A stretch of DNA of 64,000 nucleotides from Carallia brachiata (lineage: Eukaryota; Streptophyta; Magnoliopsida; Malpighiales; Rhizophoraceae), in NCBI GenBank assembly GCA_021464245.1, contig JADCRB010000071.1:4045681-4109680 (forward strand), read 5' to 3'. Numbering within the stretch: the first letter of the stretch is position 1; every line of letters starts with the position of its first letter. The position numbers and the translations under genes were made by a program. A model generated the notes under the pieces. That model was not told where the DNA came from. It saw only the letters and a program-made list of their open reading frames with translations, and did no database searches. This document shows positions 47,800 through 59,600 of this stretch, in pieces.

Positions 47800-48850
47800 A
47801 GTGTTCAATATAAAACACTTGCATCCAAATACCTTGAAATAATTGATTTGTGGCTTTCTGCCATTTGCGGCTTATAAAGTTCGTATGGAGTCTTTTTGAG
47901 TAAAGGATGGATTAGAACCCAATTTGACACATAACATGTTATATGGACAGCTTCGACCCAAAAGTATTTAGGTAAGCTAAACTCATTCAGCGTAGTTCGA
48001 GATATCTTTTGCAATGTTATATTTTTTGCATTTGGCTACCTCATTTTGTAGGGCCCAAAAATTATGAGAAATTCCTTGAACAATGCCAAATTTTGTGAAA
48101 CTCTCATTCTCAAATTCTCCTCCATGATCACATCTAATTGAAGTGATAGAGCATCCCCTCTCAACTTGCAATTGCTTGCAAAGCCTTTCAAAGGCTTTCA
48201 ATGTCTTGTTGTTGTGAACAAGGAACAAGACCCATGGGAATGTTGTATAGTCATCTACTATGACAAATGTATAATGCTTACCACCTTATGTATAATTGAA
48301 GAGATTTAGAGGTGGACAATACCTTTTTACTCTTCAAAGAGCTTTTTACCTATTTTCCCATTTGGCAAACATTGCATAGTTTTTCTTTTTCAAATTTATG
48401 CTTAGGTAGGCCATCCACGAGCTCACGTTTGTTCAATTTGGACAACTGTTTCATACTTGCATGCTCTATATCCATGATTATTCACTTATAGAGGTAAAAC
48501 ACTTGACATTTTGGTTAGAAAGAGAGTAAAAATTGATAGTATATACATTCTCACATCTATTGGCAACAAACTAGGTCTTATTTGTTTTAGAATTTGAAAG
48601 AACACAAGTATTAGGCTCAAATGAGACTTTGTATCTAATATCACAAGGTTAAGTGATACTGATCAAACTGTACCTTAGACCACCGACTAGAGAGAAATTA
48701 TCAATGGTTAGAGAATTTCTCTTATCGACTTTTTCAATGCCAATTATTTTACCTTTAGAATTATCTCCAAACGTTTTCTTATATCCATCAATAGTTTTCA
48801 GTGAAAGGAAATGTTCAGCATTGCTGGTTGTATTCTTGAACACCCACTAT
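47800..48850 (-). pseudogene. Copia protease C-terminus and integrase region, broken
   Basis: The piece at 48649-48843 (TIDGYKKTFGDNSKGKIIGI, then LVGGLRYSLISI) matches the region after the copia protease. Pieces at 47983-48228 (KTLKAFERLCKQLQVERG, then SIRCDHGGEFENESF) and 47805-48014 are the integrase core, including the Asp and Glu of the catalytic triad. Stops separate the parts. Confidence 0.8.
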
Positions 48851-49599
48851 ATAAGTACTACTTATTTTTCTTGAACCGGCTTTTAAAAAATACTCACATA
48901 AATTTATCTATTTTTAGGTATTCAAATTTGTTTGGTTCCTTTCGGGATAGTTTTAGTGCATTTTGCACCCTTACGGGAATTTTCATGTCATGTATACCTT
49001 TTCTAATGTTACAAGCATAAATCATATAACCAAAATCACTGCACGAACATGATATTTTTCTTGTGTGAATGAATGTCCATGAGATGCTGGAGTGAAATTA
49101 CACATGTGAGACTTATATGTACTGGATGAGCAGTTACATGGATCATGAATTGGTGTTTTTTGTGATGAAAGAACATGCCATGATGATTGTCTAGTCCAAT
49201 AGTGTGGTGTATTGTGGCGTTCTAATGAATGAGCATACATAAAGGCATGATTGTTACTCTTAGAAGGAGATGCTTGTGCGTTCGTGTCAACAACCTTGGT
49301 ATGGATTTTATGTGAGTAAGATAAATGATTAAAACCCAATCCAATTTGTCATTGAGTGGCCTTTGATATCCAATCAATAAATCAAGTTTTTGCTTCCTCT
49401 TAACAAACTTTAAAAGGGCAGTTTGGAGATCTTCATTCTTTTTCTTAAGGTAAAAATTTTCCTCTTTTAGCTTGTTTAAAGCAACATTGTGTGCTTTTTG
49501 TGAATCTTCACTTTCTTTTTTAAGTGATTCATTTTTGCATTTTAGCATTTCATTCTCTTTTTCCATTACTTTGAAGCAAGCATTGAGATCACTAAATTT

Positions 49600-50160
49600 G
49601 ACTGGTTATTTGAACATTTCTTTATTCATATGTTCAAGCATATTCATCATATCATCATCATCACACGAGTCGTAGTTAGAATTTACCTCACTATCTTTTT
49701 CTATTAAGCACATGTAGCTGGCTTCGTCATCGGAGGACTTGTTGTCTAAGTCGCTGGAATCATCTCAAGTAGCTTTGTAAGCTCTCTTGGTTGTTTTCTT
49801 ATTTCCCTTTTTCTTACTTGGACAATTAATTGCAATATGTATAGATTTGTTACATTCGTAACAAACTATCTCATTCTTTTGGCCTTCGCCTTCAAAGAAA
49901 CGCTTTAGTGGCTTTCGTTCAAATTGTTTTTTCTTTCTCAAAAATTTAGAGAACTTTCGCCAAGCATCACAAACTCTTCTTGATCTTGCTCATTGAATGA
50001 ACAATTGACATTGTCCTCCTCATCATCAATATTGTTGACAATGTTTTTTTTAAAATTTCTTAAAAAATTAACAATTTTAGTAAATCTGAAATACATATTA
50101 GTAATAGTTTCATCATTACTCATTTCAAATTGTTCATGACATTATGTTTTGATGTGTTCC
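49600..50160 (-). pseudogene. Copia gag C-terminal half with zinc knuckle, broken
   Basis: The minus-strand text EQFEMSNDETITNMYFRFTKIVN near 50.1 kb matches the mid part of copia gag. Near 49.83-49.86 kb a complete CCHC knuckle (CYECNKSIHIAINC) is followed by a Lys-rich stretch. The gag N-terminal half is missing on this strand. Confidence 0.75.
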
Positions 50161-50327
50161 CATAATTGATTATTTATTTATTGAACTTATATTTGAGATA
50201 TTCTTGAATTAATGCATGATTGAGCTTATTATGGTAACTATATTATTTATTATCATACTTATTATGACAATATCCTATTATATATTTGAATGTGAGTTAA
50301 TTATTCTCTAAGGATCTTGTTAGTTCT

Positions 50328-51480
50328 ACCAACTTCTATTTTAAACAAGGTATTTATGGAGATCAAGCTTGTTCTCATAAAAAAAAGAAAGTCCTATTGG
50401 TGACAAGCTATCAGACGGATTATGGTCAAGCAGGCTCGAGGCACGGTCGATCATAGAAGATACGACAATGTAGCTATCGAGTTTCCTTATTGGGAATAAT
50501 TTTCTATATGGTGGAAAATTATTACCCAATGGCTAGTGTTATCTCTTTCCTATAAGAAAACGTCTTAGGGTTAGAGAGGTGTGCATTTACAGAAGTGAAA
50601 AAGACTTTAACATTGTATTTGAGATTATGCTAAGGGAGAAAATCAAAGTGTGAAAAAAAGATAAAAGAGAAAAGAAAGTGTTTGTTTGTTCTAACTGAAA
50701 GCTAGTGAGTTTTGTGTTGTTGAAAGAACAAAGTGTTCTCGTGTTAACTCCACGAAAGGGAAGGTCAAAAACTTGTAAAGGTTTATCTTCACCTTCCAAA
50801 AGAAGAGGTTTTGGTGTTGATGGAAATCTCAAGGGAATAAACTTGAAGACGGACGTAGGCTCCTAGTTTCAGTTGAAGCAATATAAAATCTGTATGCACA
50901 CTTCTTGCTCACAAACTCCTTTACTTTCTATTGTGTTCTTTAGTTTTGATTATTTATTTATATTGTACAAACTAACATTTTGGAGTTGGGTTATTTTTTG
51001 TGAGACGTGTGGCTAATCATACCAAACCTGTCACTAGCCATACCTACCTGGCTAGACAGAAAGATCACTGACTGGCCAGAATCGAAACAGACCCAATTCA
51101 CCCCTTCTTGGGTTGTACTAGGACTAACAAGTGGTATTAGAGTAGGTTTCTACATTAACTGCATCAAAAGGTTCTATACCTTAGAGAGATCTATAGCAGC
51201 CCAAATGTGCCATACTAAGGGAGGAAGTATTCTTAGACCATCCATTTTCAATAAAACCTTCTTTGATGCTTGGAAAGACAAAATAATCACCTATGTCCAA
51301 TCATTAGATTATGAACTCTGGTAATGGATCAATCAAGGCCCCAAAACCATCAAAGTCATATTTGAAGCGAGCTCTAGTGATAAGATAAAAACTACCCAAA
51401 CTATCCTCATGATTGGACAAAAAAAGCTTCTAACCCAAAATTGTGGAAAATTTTACAAGAAAATTTTGGGAATATAGAAG
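50328..51480 (+). mobile_element. 5' end of a second copia element (LTR, primer site, gag start)
   Basis: An LTR of 802 bp (50328-51129) has ends TGTTAGT...ACTAACA, a perfect 7-base inverted pair. Two bases on is tggtattagagta (51132-51144), one or two changes from the copia primer-binding site complementary to initiator tRNA-Met. Gag-start text follows: GGSILRPSIFNKTFFDAWKD and TYVQSLDYELW, where copia gag has 'P.F.G.NF..WK' and 'DYELW'. Gag similarity fades after about 51480. The LTR differs in length and sequence from the one at 44051, so this is a different family lying head to head with the minus-strand element. Confidence 0.75.
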
Positions 51481-51484
51481 CCTA

Positions 51485-52060
51485 ATAATCTCTAAGAGAA
51501 TTTGATGAGTAAAATTTTGTACAAAAAGCTTTAAATCCTAATTACTTTTGGCACATTGAATTTCATAGGATGGAAAATTTATAGGCTTGTAGGGCTTAAT
51601 ATGAGCTTTCCAACGTCATTTTATATGCTACAGTTCGATCTCCGAAGAGAAAGAACTGAATTTCTAAAGTTTTGATAAAAAAACTGTTACTCTGCAAAAA
51701 GAAAAATGCCTCCTTGACTCATCTCACTGGAAGTGTCGTTTGTTGATTTGCCTGATCCTGCTAACCACACAATAAAAATAAGCAATGAAGACTGTTAAAA
51801 TCTACTTTTTTGTTTCCGGAGCACTCCCACTACTTTGCCACTTTGCTGCCGCTTCGTCGCTCATTATTGTCGAGCCCAAGTTTGTAGACCTCCTATATGC
51901 CTTTTTTGGAGTCAATGTACTAGTCCAGTGCCTCGACATCGTAATCCAATGCACAGTTTACCACAAGCCATGTCAATTGAAAACCAAACTACCAAACTTG
52001 CATGCCACACCCCTATTGTCCCACCATTTGGGTCAAAGAGTTCATCAGGGCAATCACAAC
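51485..52060. other. Spacer, possible copia remainder
   Basis: No domain is recognised. 51790-52070 is of balanced composition and open in two frames, but no family or splice context could be seen. Confidence 0.3.
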
Positions 52061-52061
52061 C

Positions 52062-52530
52062 AGTGTAATTAAAATCACACCGGACCAGCCAGTTCAACCG
52101 GTTGGACCGGTGACCAGTCCTAGGTCCGGTCTGGTTTAAGCCTAAAAATGGGGGGCGGAACGGACTGGTCAAAATTCGATTAAAATCGGTAAAAATCGGT
52201 CAAAGATCGGACCGGTTCAACCAGTTCAATTCAACCTAAAAATTTTAAAATTATAATTTCACCCAAAACTTTGTCTGAATTATAATTAAAGCTCTAATTT
52301 TAACAAAAAATTTCAATTTAGTCCTAAATTGATTAAAACTTTCAATTTAATCCTTAAAACTAAAAAAATTAATATTTAACCACTATCTATAAATATCATT
52401 TTTTCAATTACTTTTTATAAATATATGTATTATTAAATACCGGTTTAAATACTAATTCAACCGGTTGAACTTTGACCTACTAATGTTTCCGATTCGATGA
52501 CCGATCCAGTTTTGACAACCTTGATCACAA
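52062..52530. mobile_element. MITE-like element rich in 'aaccggttgaacc' words
   Basis: Both ends carry 'accggt' and 'ttcaaccggttg' words in opposite orientation. The left end has 'caccggaccagccagttcaaccggttgg'-type text and the right end 'ttcaaccggttgaac' then 'gatccagttttgacaacc'. The AT-rich middle is non-coding. Elements starting near 'ggttgtcaaaac' with runs of CGGTT are frequent in plant genomes and are usually classed with Mutator-like MITEs. The ends are approximate. Confidence 0.5.
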
Positions 52531-53688
52531 CTCAACACCATTGTATCATATTTAAAGGTCCTAGAGGGGTAATAATATGTTTTCCCATAACAGACTTCAA
52601 GAGACCTTTTCTACTCTTCTCATCTCTTGTATCAACCTAATCCACATTTACTTCTCTCACTTCTCTCACAACTCTTGGAGGGATAATGAGAGATTAGACC
52701 TAGTTCCCTTGAACCTTGCATCTTTGGGCCAAATAGAGGATCCAGGCTCAATGCCATTACACCTCTTAATTCAAGCCAATTTTTTTCAGTGAGACTAGTC
52801 TTGCCATTAATCATATCTTGAACCAGAGTAATCTTAGCATGCACGTGCCTATTTGACCATTAGCACCCCCATAAATACACGCTTTCCTTCTGTTTGTCCT
52901 TCGGCCTCCTTAGCCACTTATCTCTAGTCCACACATTTGCCCTTTTCACAATTGGTTTTCTTGTTTGCATCCAAGGACTGTAAACTGTGTGCCCTATCTC
53001 CCTTGGCTCTTGGAATTCTAACACCTGTGCTTTTTTAATAGATTCTTTCGACTGATTACCAACCCTTATATCCCTATCCGCCTAATATTCCTCAGTTGCA
53101 TGTTGAGATATATAATTTTTTAATCCTAAACCTTTAGATTTTTTTAATATAAGTATTAAATTTTTTTAACATTTCATTTGAGTTCTAAACCTTTCAATTT
53201 TTTACCAAATGAGTCCTTTTATTTATGAAAAGTGATCAATCTAATAATAAATGAGTTTAAATTAATGAAAATTATTAAAAAAAGGTCAAATAAATGAATT
53301 AAATATTTTTTTCATCAACAAATATGCACATAAAATATTTTTGTAATCAATAAATATACGAATTAAATATATAAAGTGCATACTTTTTGATGGAAAAATT
53401 TTTTAATTAGTGTATTTAACCCTTTTTCAAATAATTTTTGTAAGGTCAAAATCATTTTTTTAATTGATTGATTACTTTTCGTTAATAGATGGACTAATTT
53501 GGTAAGAAATCAAATGAGTTAGAACTCAAATAAAATTTTAAAAAGATTTAGAACTCATATGTAAAAAACTCTAAAGGTTTAAAACTTTAAAATTGTATAT
53601 CCCGTTGTATGCCCATGTCTCTACTCTTGAGATAAAACAAATGAATTTGCGTGTAGACATTCTTTTTTCCCTAGTATTCCCTTTACAA
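52531..53688. other. AT-rich spacer
   Basis: No gene is supported. The region 52560-53080 is less AT-rich but holds no recognisable domain. Confidence 0.5.
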
Positions 53689-53689
53689 T

Positions 53690-54673
53690 AGCCTGTTTGG
53701 TTTTAAGAGAGAGATGGTGGAGAGAACAATTAGAAAGGAAATCTGTTAAAAAATCACTTTTTCATGTTTGGTATTATGCTAAGAGGAAAAGTAGGAAAAT
53801 CAGGGAAAAAAGACGTGGGACCCACACTTTTAATTTACCGAAATAGCCTCTACTCTTATTTACTCCCTTCAAACGTGTTTGGTGGTAGTAGAGAAGGTTA
53901 AAATCAAAGTTATTAGGGAGTTTTTGAAGGTCACTAGATCCGAATAAAAGCATGATAATCATTATTTTTGGAAAAATTTTAGGATTTTGTTTAAATAATT
54001 TTAAAATAATTACAAAGTTATATAAATTATTAGATGATTAACTTTATGAAAAGGTAAAAACAGAAAATTTGAATAATACTGCATAGTTATTGGTTACTAT
54101 TTATGTGAAGGTACTTAGTACTACTTATCATAATGAGCACTAAAATCATGACCTTTTGATTTTGAATTTTCATGTTTGTCACCATTTGACAAAAGGAAAG
54201 ATAAGTGATCTAAAAAAAACCAAAAAAAAAAAAGAAAAGAAAGATAAGTATATTAAAACTTATTTTTTTTATTATTTGAATTTTTTGTTTCTAGTTACAA
54301 AATAAAATCAAGAAGAACAGTTACAAAATAAAAAAAATTATATTAATCGAATGAACAATTTGTTTTGATAAACATGAAAGCATTTATAATATATCATCTC
54401 ACTTATGCATAAAAAATTATGATCAATTATTAAAAAAAATTTCTCAAATCATATTTTAGTTTCTATAAGGCTATAATTGTCTTTTACAAACATTAATTTT
54501 CAATTTCTCTATTTTTTCATCATTTTCAATTAAATAATTATATTTTTTGTTAATTTTCTTTCTCACTCAATTTTAAAACATCCAAACAACGTATTGGAGA
54601 ATTATTTTCTTTCATTTTATTTTTTGTCTCACCACTTTTCTTTTTCACATCTTACTTTAAATCCAAACACACC
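53690..54673. mobile_element. Inverted-repeat element, about 980 bp, non-coding
   Basis: The left end reads gcctgtttggttttaagag (from 53691). The right end, reverse complemented, reads ggtgtgtttggatttaaag (ending near 54674). The interior is AT-rich with no transposase frame. The 'TGTTTGG' ends are typical of hAT or PIF/Harbinger-derived non-autonomous elements. The target duplication is not clear, so the class is left open. Confidence 0.5.
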
Positions 54674-54674
54674 A

Positions 54675-55366
54675 TAAGGGTATATTTGTGTAAACTTAAA
54701 GGTCAATTGAAATTGAGTAATTTCGTGTGTTTAGAATTTTAATCTTTTGTTAAATAAAAATTTGCTTTATTTAAAAAACATTTATAATCTTAGATGATCA
54801 AAAAAACATATATAATCTACTAAGCAAGGAAAGTATTTTAAAAAAGATCAATAATGTGCTTTGCTAAAGTGAGAAGTGTGAGTGATAATTTTGTTAATCT
54901 CAGTCATTTTTTATTTATTATTTTAATTGTTACATGTAATATATATTGATTGATACTTAAAAAAGATAAGGTTAAATATATTATAAATTTATTATTAAAA
55001 TGTGTTAATACATTAATTTTTAATAAATAATGGTAAAAAAAAATAAAAAATAACTTTCGTCAACAAATCATATATATTTTTATTTTTAGTGAGAAGGAAG
55101 TAGAGGAAAGGTAAAAAATAAAAATTAAAAAAAATACCGAAATGGCCGATGAGGAAATTTTGTTCGTTTATTGCCTAATATCTAACTTGTAGGGACTGCG
55201 CACCTTGGATTGTGTGCAACGAGAACATTTTTTTATGATGCAATAATAACATTTATAATTTAAGGTAGTCGTTTAGTGTAGTAAGTTAATATATTTTTAC
55301 GTTGATAATTCTGGATTTGAACTACCACGCTTGTGCTCTCCTGACCTATATTAGGAATCGATTTAA
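54675..55366. other. AT-rich spacer
   Basis: No gene or structured element is recognised. Confidence 0.5.
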
Positions 55367-56281
55367 GGGGGTGTTTGGTTGACTTTTTTGTGCTTGGAAA
55401 TGAGAATAGGAATGAGTGATTCCCATTCTTGATATTTGGTAGGGAAAAATCTCATTTCCATTCCCTTATTTTTGGGAATGAGATTCCCTCATTTATAGGA
55501 ATCACCATTCCTACCTTTAGATAGTTAATCATTCTCATTCTCTCATCTTCTCTCTCACTTTGTAAATTATTTTATAATAAAATATTATAAATAAATCTCA
55601 TAAATAATAATATAATATAATAATAATAATAATAATAATAATTAATGATAATGATAATAAATATTTGTATATTATAATAAAATTAAATATTTAAAAATTA
55701 GGATAATAATTACATTATAAATGATAATAATATTCTCTATTTTCATAATTAATAATAACCATAAATAATAAAATTATTTACATAAAAATTTCATAATTTT
55801 AATAATAATTTATTTATTAATAATGACTTATTTTATAATATCTACAATATCATTTTGATTATAACAATATTATTCATACTTCTTCTTTGTTATCATTATT
55901 AATAAAAATTTATGTTATTTTTTAATTTTGAATTTTATATTTATGATTGTTATTGTGAACTAAATTATTATTATTATTATTATCGTTATTTAATATTTTT
56001 AATTTGAAATTATGTTACAATATTTTTGTATTTTTAATTTTTATTTTGATATTCATAATTTTTTATTTTTTGTATTTGTTAGTTATTTATTTTTAGTGAA
56101 ATAAATATTATCATATATTTGATATTGATTCCAATTCCAAACTAAAACAAACGATTACAAAAGGTTTTGATTCCAATTCTTGAATAAACCAAACATGTCA
56201 TAAAAAAATCATTTGTTTCGATTTCACTTGATTCCGATTCCAATTCCGATTCTGATTCCAGCTCTTAAACCAAACGACCCC
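55367..56281. mobile_element. PIF/Harbinger-type MITE with TAA target duplication
   Basis: The element begins GGGGGTGTTTGGTT and ends AACCAAACGACCCC, which are inverted copies of each other with one offset base. TAA stands directly before (55364-55366) and after (56282-56284). A 3-bp TAA/TTA duplication with G-rich TIRs of this form is the PIF/Harbinger signature. Subterminal 'gattcc' and 'ggaatg' words are repeated in opposite orientation at the two sides. The 500-base middle is almost purely A and T. No transposase is encoded. Confidence 0.75.
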
Positions 56282-56284
56282 TAA

Positions 56285-56640
56285 GTATAAATAGTGATAC
56301 ACAACGTTTGATTCAAATTCGCTCGTTAAGACTCTAATGACAGAGTTATGCTTAACTTCATTGATATTCGAGAGGTAAGTTAAAAAGTTACTCCAACCTT
56401 TATTTAAGAATTTAATGACTCTCAAAAAAAAAAAATATCAATATGAAAGAATAATAACATTATAAAAACCACATAATAAAATAAAAGTAAAAAAATCAAT
56501 CCGCCGACTTTGCAGCTCATCTCATCTCCTTTCCAAGTTTGGACTTTCAACTAGCAGCGTAAAGAAAAGAAAGAAAGGAACAACAGAGGAAAGGATATAG
56601 AGACTAAAAAGGAAGAAGAGAAGAAGAGAAGAAGAAGACC
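56285..56640 (+). promoter_or_regulatory. Upstream region and purine-rich leader of the E2 gene
   Basis: The last 60 bases before the start codon are a nearly pure purine run (aaggaagaagagaagaag...), a common type of plant 5' UTR. No unambiguous TATA box was found at the usual distance. The MITE at 55367-56281 ends only 360 bases upstream of the ATG. Confidence 0.35.
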
Positions 56641-59600
56641 ATGATGGCGCTTTCGCGGCTTAGACATCCGGTGATCTCACGCGCCTCTTCTCTCTTGAGA
56701 CCTCGCTCTCTCTCCGCCTACCACTACTACTCCTCTGGATCGCTTTCTCGGTACTCCCTCATCTCTCTCTCTCTGTCTCTTCTTGAATCCTCGGAATTTA
56801 GTTGCCCGGAAGGACGGAAGGAATTTTTTCTTGATTGTAATTGATTTGTGTGCATTTTAATTCTTTTGGTTTTTTTTTTTTTTTTCCCCTTTTTGAGACT
56901 TTGAGATGATGGGAGATTGTTTGTGGGATGCTTGGGATTTGGCGAAGCCATATCTCAGCAGTAGAAATGTGCGTGTGTCTGATCTAATGTCTTCCACCAT
57001 CGTGAAACAGAGCATTTATAGCTTACATTTACGTTCGTTCTGATTTTGTTTAACGCATGACTAATTATATCATATATGCAGCTGCAGGTTTTCCAGTGGC
57101 AGTGGCAGTGGCAGTGGCAGTGGCAATGGCTTTTTGTTTAGGTTTGCTTCTTCTGCGCAGTCTTCCATTGTCATTCACGCTACTCACTCCCCTACCATCT
57201 CCTGAAACGGTTTATTATTATTATTATTTTAATTTTTAAGCTCATTGCTCGAATTCAATCCCACTCACTGAGTAATAGTGGAATCTGCTCTCGTGTTGGT
57301 CGATTGTTTCTTTTGTTTTGTTCACTACAATTCGATTAGGAAATAGGTGTGGATTCTGTCTGGGACATCTCAAACTCAAAATCATACCAACAAAATCACA
57401 GGAATGCCCATCTTAAATTAAACCAATTGAAGGGCTTCACTTGGTTCAGATGCTTCGGCTTAAACAAGATAACAATTTTTGAGGCAATTTGATTTTTTAT
57501 TGTTGAGTAATCACTGTTAGATGATTATTAAATGCCTTTTCTACCTAGAAACTCGATAAGGTTTAGGCCATTGCACATCTTTCAAGTTTTACTTTTGTTG
57601 CTGCTTTTGTGTTTGTTTGGACTAACTTTGTTTGCTTTTCTTTTTTTTTTTTCTCCTGCTCCTGCTTCCACGTTTCTCTATTCTTTTTCTTTCCCACCGA
57701 TGTGTTGATAATCATATTTATATTTTTCAGGCCTCTTCATCATCCATGGTCACAGGAGTATATGATAATTTCATTAAGTCAAAGGTTACTATTCAATTAC
57801 ATTGGTTGTTTCAACTTAGTTTTTTTTTCTCCCCTGATTTTGTCTGCCATTTGCAGAGTGGAGTTTCTGTTCAACATTTCTCATCTGAAGGTATATACTA
57901 TCTTCATATTACTTGCAAGTTCTCTCTAATTCTATGTAGTTCTGTTATAATTTCACTTGTTAGTAAGAGATTTGCTTGCCTTGATTTTCATTATATGTTA
58001 TAATTTCGATTTATTAAGTTGGAGGGCCTTATTCATAACAAGTACATACTATAAAGTTAGTTGACCACTTCTCCTTTTTCCGAGGTTTATAATTTTTTGG
58101 TATGATACAGTGAATAGTTTAGACATTCTAAATTATTGAATGTAAAGGTAACCTTATTTTGTTGGAATGAACTGCCTTGTGATATGAGGCATTTATGAAG
58201 AAAATGGCAATCACTTCTCAATGCGGTGGGCTATCACTTGGATGAGTTTCTTATTCAGTTTGTCATCCAATTCCAAGAATACACTGTTCTGTGTGTGCTG
58301 CTTGACGATTCTTACAATCTTCAACCTAGTTTTGAGTATATAACTTGGAGTAGGAGTGCATGTTGGATTTCATTTACATATATTTGTGTAGAAATTATTG
58401 GCAATCATAAGCATATATCGTTACTGTTGTCAAATCTCAGTTGTTCTTCTTGACAAGATTCTCATTTAAAATATACATATGATAACTTATGTCTGAGTAA
58501 GCTTCACGAGTTAACTGCAAGGTTGATTTTGTGGGTCAGTGGATGGGGTTAGTGTGGTTTTGGTGAATCTTTTCTTGTATTAGTCAACGGGCTTTTTCGT
58601 TTAAATTTTCATAATCAAGAGGTGGATTTTATACTCCCACATGTGCATGTGCATTTATCATTTTCAGTATTCATATCATTGAACCATCTGCTATTTCAGA
58701 GCTTCCATCTCATATGGTCGTCGGAATGCCAGCTTTGTCCCCTACAATGGTGAGGCGTGCAGTCCTATAGCAACATGAAGTGTCAGGGATTAATTTTTTG
58801 GGTTTTCTTACCTCACGTGAGAAGTCACGGTTTTATTGCAATTTTGCAGACTCAAGGCAATATAGCAAAATGGAGGAAGAAAGAAGGAGATAAGGTGATA
58901 GATATACGAAATTTGGCTTAAATTGATGCTTTTAAGGCCAAAGATATCTGTATTTTATAATTTGAAATGGTCTTTGGAATAAGTTCTTTCCCTTGACTGA
59001 ATGGAGATAAACTCTGTCCTGATTTCTCAATTGTTGTGGCAGATAGAAGTGGGTGATATACTATGTGAAATAGAGACTGATAAAGCTACACTTGAGTTTG
59101 AAAGTCTCGAAGAGGGGTGAATCTTTTTCTTTTATGTTATTATTCTGTTTTTTCTCATCAAATTGTATGAATCCCAAACCCATAAAGTTGGATGGTTTAC
59201 TATGTCTCCTTAAAAAGCAGTTTATGTAGGATATATTATGCTGCACTTTTGAAGAAGGTTTCAGTTTCTTTCCTAATTCAACGATTAGTTCAGGAAAATT
59301 TTTAACATAAATTATGATTGCAATGCTAGACCACAAATCTCATCACGAAAAAGTCTTTCATTATTGAGACTATTCTTGAATTAGGCATGGAAAATATTGA
59401 GACTATTCTTGAATTAGGCATGGAAAATATTTGCTTGATCTTGGGCTGGTAAAACCTTTCCACTATAGAGAGAGAGAGAGAGAATATTAATTTATTATTC
59501 TTGACAATAGGGCCTGGGGACTTGGCCTATGTGAAATCCTAACAACGTCATGGCATGCTTAATTATCTCTTATCCACAGAGAGAGAGAGAGAGAGAGAGA

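Larger units (their letters stand above)
44051..50160 (-). mobile_element. Ty1/copia LTR retrotransposon, decayed, 5' LTR missing
   Basis: Read on the minus strand, the order is gag (from about 50160), zinc knuckle, protease, integrase, reverse transcriptase, RNase H (to about 45840), an extra small ORF, a polypurine tract and a 3' LTR (44051-44590). This domain order (integrase before reverse transcriptase) defines copia. The gag start and the 5' LTR are absent: coding similarity stops near 50160, where unrelated AT-rich DNA and another element begin. Many stops and shifts make it inactive. Confidence 0.88.

Noticed and set aside
50160..51480. Inversion of the 5' LTR and gag start of the minus-strand copia element
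   Set aside because: The geometry would fit, but the plus-strand LTR (802 bp) and the 3' LTR at 44051 (540 bp) differ in length and sequence apart from the short end common to this copia group, so two separate families are more likely.
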